Under the pieces are notes generated by a model, which was not told where the DNA came from, ran no database searches, and saw only the letters and a program-made list of their open reading frames with translations. Of a DNA stretch of 64,000 nt, positions 6,894 to 16,600 are shown one piece after another (the first letter of the stretch is position 1; every line of letters begins with the position of its first letter). Made by a program: the position numbers and the translations under genes. This DNA comes from G963662605 sp963667005 (GTDB taxonomy: Bacteria > Bacteroidota > Ignavibacteria > Ignavibacteriales > Ignavibacteriaceae), in NCBI GenBank assembly GCA_963667005.1, contig OY762937.1:1054001-1118000 (forward strand), written 5' to 3'.

Positions 6894-8234
6894 TCAGACC
6901 TTCAGGAATTTATCGACAAAGGATGTATCGAAATTTCCCGAGATAAAATGTTCGTTGTTTAATACTTGCAGATGAAATGGAATAGTCGTTTTTATTCCCT
7001 CAACTGTAAACTCTTCAAGTGCGCGTTTCGCGCGGTTAATTGCAAACTCACGGTTTTTACCCCACACGATCAGTTTCGCGATAAGCGAATCATAGAACGG
7101 TGGGATTGCATAACCCTGATAAATATGTGAGTCAACTCGCACACCAAATCCGCCCGGATAATGCAGTGATTCAATTCTACCCGGTGAAGGCCTGAAGTTA
7201 TTATCGGGGTCTTCGGCGTTGATGCGAAACTCGATTGCATGACCCTGCGGCTTGCCGGGGGGAGTATCAACATGCTCGCCCATTGCCACAAGTATCTGCT
7301 GGCGAAGAAGGTCAACATCATATACCATCTCGGATACAGGATGTTCAACCTGAATTCGCGTATTCATTTCCATAAAATAAAAATTCTTGTGCTTATCAAC
7401 AAGGAATTCTATAGTACCCGCGCCTTCATAGTTGATTGATGCGGCGCCTTTAATGGCGGCTTCACCCATCTTCGCGCGGAGTTCATCATCAATAATCGGG
7501 GATGGTGATTCTTCAATTAGTTTTTGATGACGGCGCTGAACGGAGCAATCTCTTTCACCGTAATGGTACACGGTGCCGAACTGATCGCCCATGATCTGAA
7601 TTTCAACGTGGCGGGGATTTTCAATAAACTTTTCAATATACACGTCACCGTTACTGAAAGAAGCTTCCGCCTCGTTTCTTGCCATCATGTAAGCGTTTTC
7701 AAATTCGCTTTCTTCGGTTACAACGCGCATTCCTTTGCCGCCGCCGCCTGCAACAGCCTTAATGATAACGGGAAAACCCATATCTATTGCAAGCTTTTTG
7801 CCGTCTTCAACTGAATCAACAATGCCATCGCTGCCCGGAACAACCGGTACGCCGCTTTTTTTCATTGTGTCTTTTGCGACTGCTTTGTCACCCATCAAAC
7901 GGATCATTTCGGCAGAAGGACCGATAAATTTTATACCGGACTCCTGACAAATATCCGCGAAGCGTGCATTCTCAGCGAGGAATCCGTAACCGGGATGAAT
8001 GGCGTCCGCGCCTGTGATATTTGCGGCAGAAAGAAGGTTGCTTATTTTAAGATAACTGTCTTTGCTGTAATTCGGACCGATACAAACTGCCTCATCGGCA
8101 AATGTTACGTGAAGGGCGTTTTTATCCGCTTCGGAATATACAGCTACGGTTTTGATACCCATTTCTTTACAGGAACGGATAATGCGCAGCGCGATTTCGC
8201 CGCGGTTCGCGATTAGTATTTTTTTAAATGCCAT
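6894..8234 (-). CDS. accC: Acetyl-CoA carboxylase, biotin carboxylase subunit
   Basis: 446 residues, full length. It carboxylates the biotin on AccB using ATP and bicarbonate, the first half-reaction of fatty-acid synthesis. Visible landmarks are KKILIANRGEIALRIIRSCKEMG at the N-terminus, the ATP-grasp glycine loop GGGGKGMRVV, the RDCSVQRRHQKLIEE region, and EMNTRIQVEHPVSE in the active site. It starts 11 bases after the accB stop on the same strand. The accB-accC order is the common bacterial one. Confidence 0.96.
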   Translation of the reverse strand: MAFKKILIANRGEIALRIIRSCKEMGIKTVAVYSEADKNALHVTFADEAVCIGPNYSKDSYLKISNLLSAANITGADAIHPGYGFLAENARFADICQESGIKFIGPSAEMIRLMGDKAVAKDTMKKSGVPVVPGSDGIVDSVEDGKKLAIDMGFPVIIKAVAGGGGKGMRVVTEESEFENAYMMARNEAEASFSNGDVYIEKFIENPRHVEIQIMGDQFGTVYHYGERDCSVQRRHQKLIEESPSPIIDDELRAKMGEAAIKGAASINYEGAGTIEFLVDKHKNFYFMEMNTRIQVEHPVSEMVYDVDLLRQQILVAMGEHVDTPPGKPQGHAIEFRINAEDPDNNFRPSPGRIESLHYPGGFGVRVDSHIYQGYAIPPFYDSLIAKLIVWGKNREFAINRAKRALEEFTVEGIKTTIPFHLQVLNNEHFISGNFDTSFVDKFLKV

Positions 8235-8245
8235 GCCGTACCCGA

Positions 8246-8713
8246 TTATATTTCGATAACGAATAATGGCTGATTATACTCTACGGGTTGGCCGTTTTGT
8301 GCCAAAATCTTAACTATTTTACCCGAAATATCGGATTCAATCTCATTCATCAATTTCATAGCTTCAACAATACAAAGCACTTGTCCCTGTGAAACCGAAT
8401 CGCCTACTTTTACATATGGCTCGGCATCAGGTGACGGCGAAGCATAAAATGATCCAACGATAGGAGATTTGACCTCGTGGAGATTATCGGCCTTCGGTTC
8501 GGCTTTCGGTGGTGCTGCAACCGGTACCGGGGCAGCAGGCGTTGGGATATCGGTTTGTGCAGGAATGTGAACGCCTGCGAAGGATGGTAAAATGTCGGGA
8601 GCCGGGGCGCTTTTGGTTACCCGTATGCGCATCTCGTTTTCCTCTATCTCCAGCTCGTTTACCTTACTTTCCTCAACCAGCTTGACAATTTTCTTTACTA
8701 AATTAAAATCCAT
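8246..8713 (-). CDS. accB: Acetyl-CoA carboxylase, biotin carboxyl carrier protein
   Basis: 155 residues. The N-terminal helical part (MDFNLVKKIVKLVEESKVNELEIEE) is followed by a Pro/Ala-rich flexible linker (about residues 55–75) and the biotinyl domain. The biotin-accepting lysine is in EAMKLMNEIESD near residue 117. It carries carboxybiotin between AccC and the carboxyltransferase, which is not encoded nearby. It is the first gene of the accB-accC-gcvH run. Confidence 0.96.
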   Translation of the reverse strand: MDFNLVKKIVKLVEESKVNELEIEENEMRIRVTKSAPAPDILPSFAGVHIPAQTDIPTPAAPVPVAAPPKAEPKADNLHEVKSPIVGSFYASPSPDAEPYVKVGDSVSQGQVLCIVEAMKLMNEIESDISGKIVKILAQNGQPVEYNQPLFVIEI

Positions 8714-9103
8714 GTTTGCCCAATCTATTAATTATACTCTTATAATAACATAACATACTGAATAAGTAAAAAGCGTATTTATAAGATAATAAAAAGAAAG
8801 AAACGGCGTAATATTGATTTTTAAAAAAACACTAAATCAGCCTGTTTTTGGCAAAAAATGGAGTAAAAAATGGGGAAATAGTCGTTTTTTTTATAAAAAC
8901 CGTGAAATTCTTGATTTCCATTCCGGGTATTATTTCCACGAATCAAGGGAGGCGGGGAGGCTCTGTTAAAAATCTCATTCAGCCGGCACCCACAGATGCC
9001 CACATGTAACAAAATAGTTATTGGGGATATATTTTGGAACGACAAAGATAATATTACTGTTTAACCTGAACATTAAGCATCACACGAATTAACAGGAGTA
9101 CCG
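8714..9103. other. Divergent intergenic region
   Basis: 390 bases between accB (minus) and the first hybrid kinase (plus). It must hold both promoters. The only ORF, about 74 codons on the minus strand, has no family features. The sequence is AT-rich near both genes with a GC-richer patch around 8940–9000. I see no convincing operator or RNA structure. Confidence 0.5.
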
Positions 9104-12100
9104 ATGAGATTGGGGTTCAAATCTAAAGTCCTTCTCTTTGTTTTAGTTCCGGTTACAATAATATCCTTAGTTAGTTATTTCTTCAGTCACAGGGCCGTGG
9201 TTTCCAGTGAAATCAAAAACACTGATAAGTATATGGAAAATCTGGCCGCGAAGATTGCAGAAAAAATTAACTACGAGTTATCCGATATAGAACGGATTAC
9301 GCAAAGCGGAGCCGATTACGTGGCACATTCGGATTATGTAAGCGATGATGAGGCATATGGGTATCTCCTGCAGAATTTGAAGAAGAATAAATTACTTGCG
9401 AGATCCAGATTTTCATTCGAACCTTTTTATACTCATGGAAAGCCGCGCCTAAATACGGTGTATAAAAGCAACGGGAAAATTCTTTATCGTGATTTAAGCA
9501 ACCTTGAACCCTACTCCACCGATACGACTCTTTTATGGTACTGGATCCCAAAAACAAAGTTAAAACCCTACTGGAGCAAGCCGTTTCGGGACATCGAAAC
9601 AAATGTTGTTTGTGTACGATTCTCTTATCCGATTATTAAAGATGGAAAGTTTATCGGTGTTGCCAGCGCCAGAGTGGATCTGTCATCCATGGACGCTTTC
9701 AGGGATACTTCTCTTTATAAAACTCTGAACTACATCATCATTTCAGGTGACGGAACATTTGTGTATCATCCTGATAAAAACAAAATCGAAAAAGAAAATA
9801 TTCTACATCCGAAAAATTCGAGAATTAACCCGGAGGATTTAGTAACAGAAGGGAATCGGATGCTTAGTGGTGCATCGGGAAAATCAATTCTGCGTATGAC
9901 AGACGACCCCGATGAAAAACTTATTGCTTACTTTCATCCGATTAAAGCAGCCGGTTGGGGTTTGAGTATTGCAATTACTGAAGATGAATATCTTACCGAC
10001 ATTAAGCAGAACACGAGAACTTCGCTGATAATACTGGGGCTAACGCTTCTTTTTCTTCTCGGTGTGAGTCTCTGGCTTTCAAACACCATTACAAAACCGA
10101 TAATCAATTTTTCAAAGAAGGTCAATAGGTTTTCAAAAGACAAACACTATGAACCGATAGAAATACACACAGGAGATGAACTGGAACTGCTCGGCAATGC
10201 TTTTAATGGGCTGGCGGAAGAAGTTAGTAAGCGCGAAAAAGAACTGCAGCTTTTAAACAAGTCACTGGAAAGCAAAGTTGAAGAACGCACAAAAGATCTT
10301 GAAGGAAGCTTGACCGAAGTTAAAAAACTCAGCGACCGTCTTTTTTTGATCAACAGGGCGCTGAATATGGCGACGATAATGTCGTATGCCGATTTAAATG
10401 GCAATATTACTGAAATAAATGACGAGTTTTGCCGCATTTCGCAATACTCGCGCGAAGAGGTAATAGGCAATAATTATAAAATATTGAATTCCGGTTATCA
10501 CCCAAAGGAAATGTGGGAGGGGTTATGGAACACAATTCTAAGCGGGAAAATCTGGCGTGGAGAAATTAGAAATAAGGCGAAAGACGGAACATTTTTTTGG
10601 ACGGATTCTCTTATAATGCCTATACCCGACAAAACGGGTAAACCGCAAAGCTTCTTTGCTATCCGGTTTGATATTACCGAGCGTAAGCAGGCGGAACTGG
10701 CATTGGAAAAAGCAAGAGAAACTGCCGATAAAATTCTTGAAGCAACACCTATTCCGACTGCCGTTACTACGCTTGCAGGCGGAAAAATATTACGGGCTAA
10801 TAAAGCCATGCTGGAATTTCACGGCGTTGATGACGTGACCTTGAAATCCATGCACGCTTCGGACTGGTATGCCTATCCTCAGGATCGGGAAGATCTTATA
10901 GAGATTCTGCGTGAACAGGGATCTGTCTACCATAGAGAAGTCAAATTCTTACGCTGTTCAACAAAGGAAATCAGGGACGCGTTTGCTTCATTTATTCCCA
11001 TTGAGTACAACGGATTACAATGCCTTGTCGGTTCTATTATTGACATATCCGAGATGAAAAAAATACAGATTGAATTGGCGGGTGCAAAAGAAAGTGCTGA
11101 AGCGGCAACAGTGGCAAAAAGTCAGTTTTTAGCTACGATGTCGCATGAAATCAGAACCCCGATGAATGCGATTATCGGGCTTTCAGGTCTGGCTTTGAAA
11201 ACGGAGTTGAATCCGAAGCAAAAAGACTACCTGACAAAAATTGAACGTTCTTCAATAGCTTTATTGGGAATAATCAACGACATTCTGGATTTCTCAAAAA
11301 TAGAAGCAGGCAAGCTTGATATTGAGCATATTGATTTCGAACTTGATCAGGTGCTTGATACGGTATCAAATCTTATCTCGCAAAAGTCACATGAAAAAGG
11401 GCTGGAATTTTCGATTCACCTTTCGCACGAAGTTCCCTTCAGCTTAGTCGGCGATCCCCTTCGTGTTACGCAAGTGTTGGCGAACTATTGCGGCAACGCG
11501 GTGAAGTTTACAGAGCAAGGCGATATCGTTGTTGATGTTCAGGTGGAATCATGCGTTGAGGATAAAGTAGTTTTGAGATTTTCTGTCCGGGATACCGGAA
11601 TAGGCATGAATGCAGAGCAGATGAGTAAACTGTTCGGTTCATTCAATCAGGCCGATAGCTCTACAACAAGAAAATACGGCGGCACCGGGCTCGGTCTCGC
11701 GATCAGCAAGAGGCTGGCGAAACTGATGGGTGGCAGAGCGTGGGTAGAGAGTGAACCCGGAAAGGGAAGTACATTCTTCTTTACCGCCGTGTTGGGAAAA
11801 CAGAAAGTACAGAAAAAAGATGAATATGTTCCGAGTATTGATTTAACCGGATTGAAAGTGCTAATATGTGACGACAATGTAACTGCAAGACAGATTTTAC
11901 GTGAAGCCCTCGAATCATTTTCGTTTGATGTCACTACCACAGTTTCGGGAGCTGAGGCGGTAAAGATTACCGCGGAGCATACTGAAGATCCGTTTGAACT
12001 TATTTTAATGGATTGGAAAATGCCGGAGATGGACGGTTTGGAGGCCTCCAAAATAATTCTGGAAAACAGTCACGGAGAAATCCCCCGTATTGTCTTGGTT

Positions 12101-13339
12101 ACCGCGTTTGGTGGGGAGGAGATAGTTGAACAGGCACATGCTGTCGGTATTAAAAGCTGTATTCAGAAGCCTGTAACATATTCAACTCTATTTGACGGTA
12201 TTATGGAGCTATTCGGAAAGGATATTCGGACGAAACGTACCGGGCTTGATAAAGGAAGCAAGCATATCGATGCAATTAGGCTTATCCGCGGTGCAAGAAT
12301 TTTATTGACTGAAGATAATGAGATAAATCAACAGGTGGCGGTTGAAATTCTTGATCAGGCAGGATTTGTAGTTGAAATAGCCAACAACGGCAAGGAATGC
12401 TGCGAAAAAGTATTTGCTTCCGGCGTGCCGTCCAAATACGATGTTATCTTGATGGATTTGCAGATGCCGATAATGGACGGTTATACGGCGGCTTCCGAAA
12501 TCCGCAAAAAACCGGAATACAACAATCTGCCGATCATTGCTATGACCGCGGACGCGATGGTGGGGATTAAAGAACGGTGTCATGCCGTCGGAATGGAGGA
12601 CTATGTTACGAAGCCGATAAACGTGGATGAAGTGTTCAGCACTCTTATCAAGTGGATACCGGCCGCGAATAAAAACATTCTCCCCGAACAGGAACAAGAC
12701 AGAAAAACTGCCGTCCGGCCTGATGAAGTGATTCCCGTTTTTGAAACCATAGATACCGCTACGGGAGTCATGCGTGTCGGCGGCAATAAAACATTATATC
12801 TCACGCTCTTAAGCAAATTTTATAACTCCAATAAAATTATCGATGAAGAAATCCGTGGTGCCGTGAAAAAAAATGATAAAGAAGCTGCAGTGCGGCTGGC
12901 ACATACGGTAAAAGGCGTCGCCGGTAATTTGGGCATATCCGGATTGGCAGAGGATGCGGCGAAATTGGAATCCTTCTTCTTGAAATCGGACATGAGCGAA
13001 AGCGGTGACATGATTAACCGGTTTGCCGGATCTCTCAATGCCGTACTACAAGAACTTGATGTTTGGATGAAAACACGGCAGAAACCCGAGAGCACTGGCG
13101 ATGAGGACGGCGTACTTGATACAGCCCGCCTGTGGACGCTGCTGGGTGAACTGAAGGAGCTTGTCAGCGATAGCGACTTCAACTCATCGAAAAAAATAAA
13201 AGAAGTACTCTCTCTTCCGGGAATCGCTTCGCTGAAGAATGAACTGCTTGAGCTGGAAGAGCACATTGACAATTTTGGATATGACGAAGCGCTCTTACAT
13301 CTTATGGCGCTTTATGAAAAAGCGGACAGGAGATTATGA
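9104..13339 (+). CDS. Hybrid sensor histidine kinase, tandem paralog 1
   Basis: 1411 residues, membrane bound. Order: TM1 (about 8–28), periplasmic sensor of Cache type (about 30–300), TM2 (about 305–325), HAMP (WLSNTITKPI onward), coiled coil ending VEERTKDLE, PAS1 (about 415–530), PAS2 (about 540–660), HisKA with His681 in MSHEIRTPMNAI, HATPase with NAVKFT, DTGIG and GGTGLGLAISKRL, receiver 1 with Asp970 in LMDWKMP, receiver 2 with Asp1118 in LMDLQMP, Hpt with His1267 in LAHTVKG, and a helical tail. This His-Asp-Asp-His layout resembles BarA/EvgS-type phosphorelays. All phospho-sites are present. The downstream gene is a collinear duplicate. No DNA-binding output regulator adjoins it directly; the nearest is the LytTR protein at 19467. 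The ligand is unknown. Confidence 0.92.
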   Translation: MRLGFKSKVLLFVLVPVTIISLVSYFFSHRAVVSSEIKNTDKYMENLAAKIAEKINYELSDIERITQSGADYVAHSDYVSDDEAYGYLLQNLKKNKLLARSRFSFEPFYTHGKPRLNTVYKSNGKILYRDLSNLEPYSTDTTLLWYWIPKTKLKPYWSKPFRDIETNVVCVRFSYPIIKDGKFIGVASARVDLSSMDAFRDTSLYKTLNYIIISGDGTFVYHPDKNKIEKENILHPKNSRINPEDLVTEGNRMLSGASGKSILRMTDDPDEKLIAYFHPIKAAGWGLSIAITEDEYLTDIKQNTRTSLIILGLTLLFLLGVSLWLSNTITKPIINFSKKVNRFSKDKHYEPIEIHTGDELELLGNAFNGLAEEVSKREKELQLLNKSLESKVEERTKDLEGSLTEVKKLSDRLFLINRALNMATIMSYADLNGNITEINDEFCRISQYSREEVIGNNYKILNSGYHPKEMWEGLWNTILSGKIWRGEIRNKAKDGTFFWTDSLIMPIPDKTGKPQSFFAIRFDITERKQAELALEKARETADKILEATPIPTAVTTLAGGKILRANKAMLEFHGVDDVTLKSMHASDWYAYPQDREDLIEILREQGSVYHREVKFLRCSTKEIRDAFASFIPIEYNGLQCLVGSIIDISEMKKIQIELAGAKESAEAATVAKSQFLATMSHEIRTPMNAIIGLSGLALKTELNPKQKDYLTKIERSSIALLGIINDILDFSKIEAGKLDIEHIDFELDQVLDTVSNLISQKSHEKGLEFSIHLSHEVPFSLVGDPLRVTQVLANYCGNAVKFTEQGDIVVDVQVESCVEDKVVLRFSVRDTGIGMNAEQMSKLFGSFNQADSSTTRKYGGTGLGLAISKRLAKLMGGRAWVESEPGKGSTFFFTAVLGKQKVQKKDEYVPSIDLTGLKVLICDDNVTARQILREALESFSFDVTTTVSGAEAVKITAEHTEDPFELILMDWKMPEMDGLEASKIILENSHGEIPRIVLVTAFGGEEIVEQAHAVGIKSCIQKPVTYSTLFDGIMELFGKDIRTKRTGLDKGSKHIDAIRLIRGARILLTEDNEINQQVAVEILDQAGFVVEIANNGKECCEKVFASGVPSKYDVILMDLQMPIMDGYTAASEIRKKPEYNNLPIIAMTADAMVGIKERCHAVGMEDYVTKPINVDEVFSTLIKWIPAANKNILPEQEQDRKTAVRPDEVIPVFETIDTATGVMRVGGNKTLYLTLLSKFYNSNKIIDEEIRGAVKKNDKEAAVRLAHTVKGVAGNLGISGLAEDAAKLESFFLKSDMSESGDMINRFAGSLNAVLQELDVWMKTRQKPESTGDEDGVLDTARLWTLLGELKELVSDSDFNSSKKIKEVLSLPGIASLKNELLELEEHIDNFGYDEALLHLMALYEKADRRL

Positions 13340-13610
13340 AAGACTAAAGCAGGATATGACTAAAAGTAGTAGTGAACAAGTACCGAAGTGAATACTATTT
13401 GGTCCTAAAAACTGAAGAGAGAGTATTCTCTTTTAAGTATGGCGCGCATGTGCCATGCCGTAACATATATGGAATTCGCCCGGTAATCTAATCTCCGTCG
13501 TTTTGAAGCTCTTTTGTTTTCAAGCAGAATGCGGTATTGTTCTGTGGCACTCGTTTATTTGGAAAAATTCACTATTTTGTTCGTAAAGTATTTTGAGCTC
13601 AGGAGGATTT

Positions 13611-16600
13611 ATGAAATTGGGTTTTAGATCCAAGATTCTACTTTTTGTTTTTATCCCCGTTATGCTCATCTCTTTTATTAGCTATCTGGTTAGCCATCGT
13701 GTCGGGGTAATAAACGAGAAAAAAAGCACTGATCAGTTCATGTTCGCGCTAACAACTCAATTAGCCGAGAGAATAAATTATGAGTTGCGGGACATTGAAC
13801 GGATAACGAAAGATGGGGCGGAATTTGTTGCAAAGTCTGAATTTATCAACGCCGAGCGTTCGTATGATTACCTTGAAGAGAATTTAAAAAAGAACAAACT
13901 TATTGTCGGTTCACGATTTTCGTTCGAACCGTCGTATAATAATGGGGCGGCACGAATTAGCACTGTTCATTTGGTGTTTGGAAAAATTCGCAGGCGCGAT
14001 CTGAGTTCATCGGAGGATTATTTAAAAGATACCACGCTGCTATGGTATTGGGTGCCGAAAAAATTGCGTGAAGGATATTGGGACCGGCCGTTTGTTGATA
14101 CTGAAAGAAAGATTGTTTGTGTCCGCTATTCGTATCCTATTATAAAGAAGGGTACATTTATCGGCATCGCGAGTACCCGGGTTGATTTGACATACCTTGG
14201 CTCATTCAGAGATGCATCGGTATACAAAAACCTGAACTATGTGGTAGTCGCGGACGATGGGATGTTTATCTATCATCCTGATAGAAAAAAAATTGTCCGT
14301 GGAAATATACTTAATACCGCATATTCAAGTATTAACAGCGAGGATCAAAGGAACGAGGGCATCCAGATGATTAAAGGGGAAACAGGGAAGATATTTCTCC
14401 GGATGGCACGAAATCCCGATGTAAAATTAGTCGCGTATTATCACCCTATCCCCGCGCCCGGCTGGAGCCTCGGCGTTTCTGTTCCCGAAGATGAACTACT
14501 TGCGATAACGAGAGAAAATACACGGGTATCCATAATCATTATTTCGCTGACGTTCATTTTCCTTTTCCTTATCGTGCTTTGGCTGTCGAATACAATAACA
14601 AAACCCATCAAACTTTTTGCAAGTATAGTTACTCGTTTTTCCAAAGAGAAACATTTTGAGTCTATTCAAATTCATACGCATGATGAGCTTGAGGTACTGG
14701 GCAAGGCGTTTAATGAGATGGCGAGTGAGGTTAAAAACAGGGAGTTTCAATTAGAGCAGCTCAACAAGTCCTTGGAAAGTAAGGTTGAAGAACGGACGAA
14801 AGATCTTGAGGCGACTCTTAGTGAAGTAAAGCAGTTGAATGAAAAATTAGAAACAATCAATCTTGCTCTCAACCTTGCGACCATTATTTCTTACGCGGAT
14901 TTGGATGGAAATATTATAGATGTCAATGATGAATTTTGTCGCATCACAAAATATTCCAAAGAAGAAGTTATAGGAAAAAATTACAGAATACTGAATTCCG
15001 GTTATCATCCGCAAAAGTTATGGGAAAATTTGTGGACGACCGTCCAGGACGGTAAAATCTGGCGGGGCGAGGTAAGAAACAGAGCGAAAGACGGAACGAT
15101 ATTCTGGGCGGATTCATTAATAATTCCGTTGCTTGATAAATTTGGAAACCCACATAGCTATTTCACTATACGATTTGATATAACGGAGCGCAGGGCGGCA
15201 GAAGAAGCGCTGGAACGGGCAAAAGAACTTGCGGAAAAAATTCTTGAAAGCAGTCCAATTCCTACCGCACTCACAACGGCTCAAGGCGGAGATATATTGC
15301 TTGCCAACAAGGCCATGTTGGAGTTTCACGGGGTGAAAGCCGATGCGGTAGTGTCGATGAAAGCGTCCGAGTGGTATGCCGATCCGGTTGATAGAAACAA
15401 AGTGATCGCCATACTCAAAATGGCAGGCTATATTAATAATTACGAAGTGAAATTTAAACGATATAAAACCGGCGAATTGCGGGATGTTTATGTTTCGTTC
15501 ATGCCGATAGTATATAATAAACAAAATTGTGTTGTTGGTTCTATTGTTGATATCACCGACATAAAAAGAATTCAGGTAGAGCTCGCGTCTGCAAAAGAAT
15601 CGGCGGAAGCTGCAACAGTAGCAAAGAGTCAGTTTTTGGCAACCATGTCGCACGAAATAAGAACCCCGATGAATGCAATAATCGGGTTGTCGAATTTAAC
15701 GTTGAAAACCGATCTTGACGCGAAGCAAAGGGATTATCTGACAAAGATAGAGCGTTCAGCACACGCATTGCTTGGCATCATCAATGACATTCTTGACTTC
15801 TCAAAAATAGAAGCCGGCAAGATGAATATTGAAGATGTTAACTTTGATCTCGATCAGGTTTTGGATACGGTGTCCAACGTAATATCGCAGAAGGCTCAGG
15901 AAAAAGGTCTTGAATTCTCCATTCATCTCGCACATGATGTGCCGTTTAGTTTGACCGGTGATCCGTTGCGCATCACGCAGATATTATCGAATTACTGCAG
16001 TAATGCCGTAAAGTTTACCGAACAAGGCGAGATTGTTGTTGATGTAAGTGTTGAAAAATTTATTGAGGACAAAGTTGCATTAAAATTTTCGGTGCGGGAT
16101 ACAGGGATAGGCTTGACTGAAGAGCAAAAGAAAAAAATGTTCGGCACATTTACTCAGGCGGATAGTTCGACAACCCGCAAATACGGCGGTACGGGTCTGG
16201 GTTTGGCAATAAGCAAAAGACTCGCAGTGTTGATGGGCGGGCAGACGTGGGTCGAAAGTGAACCCGGCCGGGGAAGTACATTTTATTTTACCGCCATTCT
16301 GGGGAAACAGCAGCATCAGAAAAAAGACGAGTATATTCCAAGTGTTGATGTTAGAGGATTCAAGGTGTTGGTGTGTGATGATAATCCGACAGCAAGGTTG
16401 ATTCTTAAAGAAGCTCTTGAATCTTTTTCCTTTGATGTAACGCTTGCTGAATCCGGCGAAGAAGCTGTCAGGCTGTATGATATGCATGCCGGTAATCCGT
16501 TCGAATTGATTCTTATAGATTGGAAAATGCCGGGCATGGACGGGTTGGAAACTTCACGAGTTCTTCTTGCAAAAAACGCGGAGCGTACACCGAAGATTAT

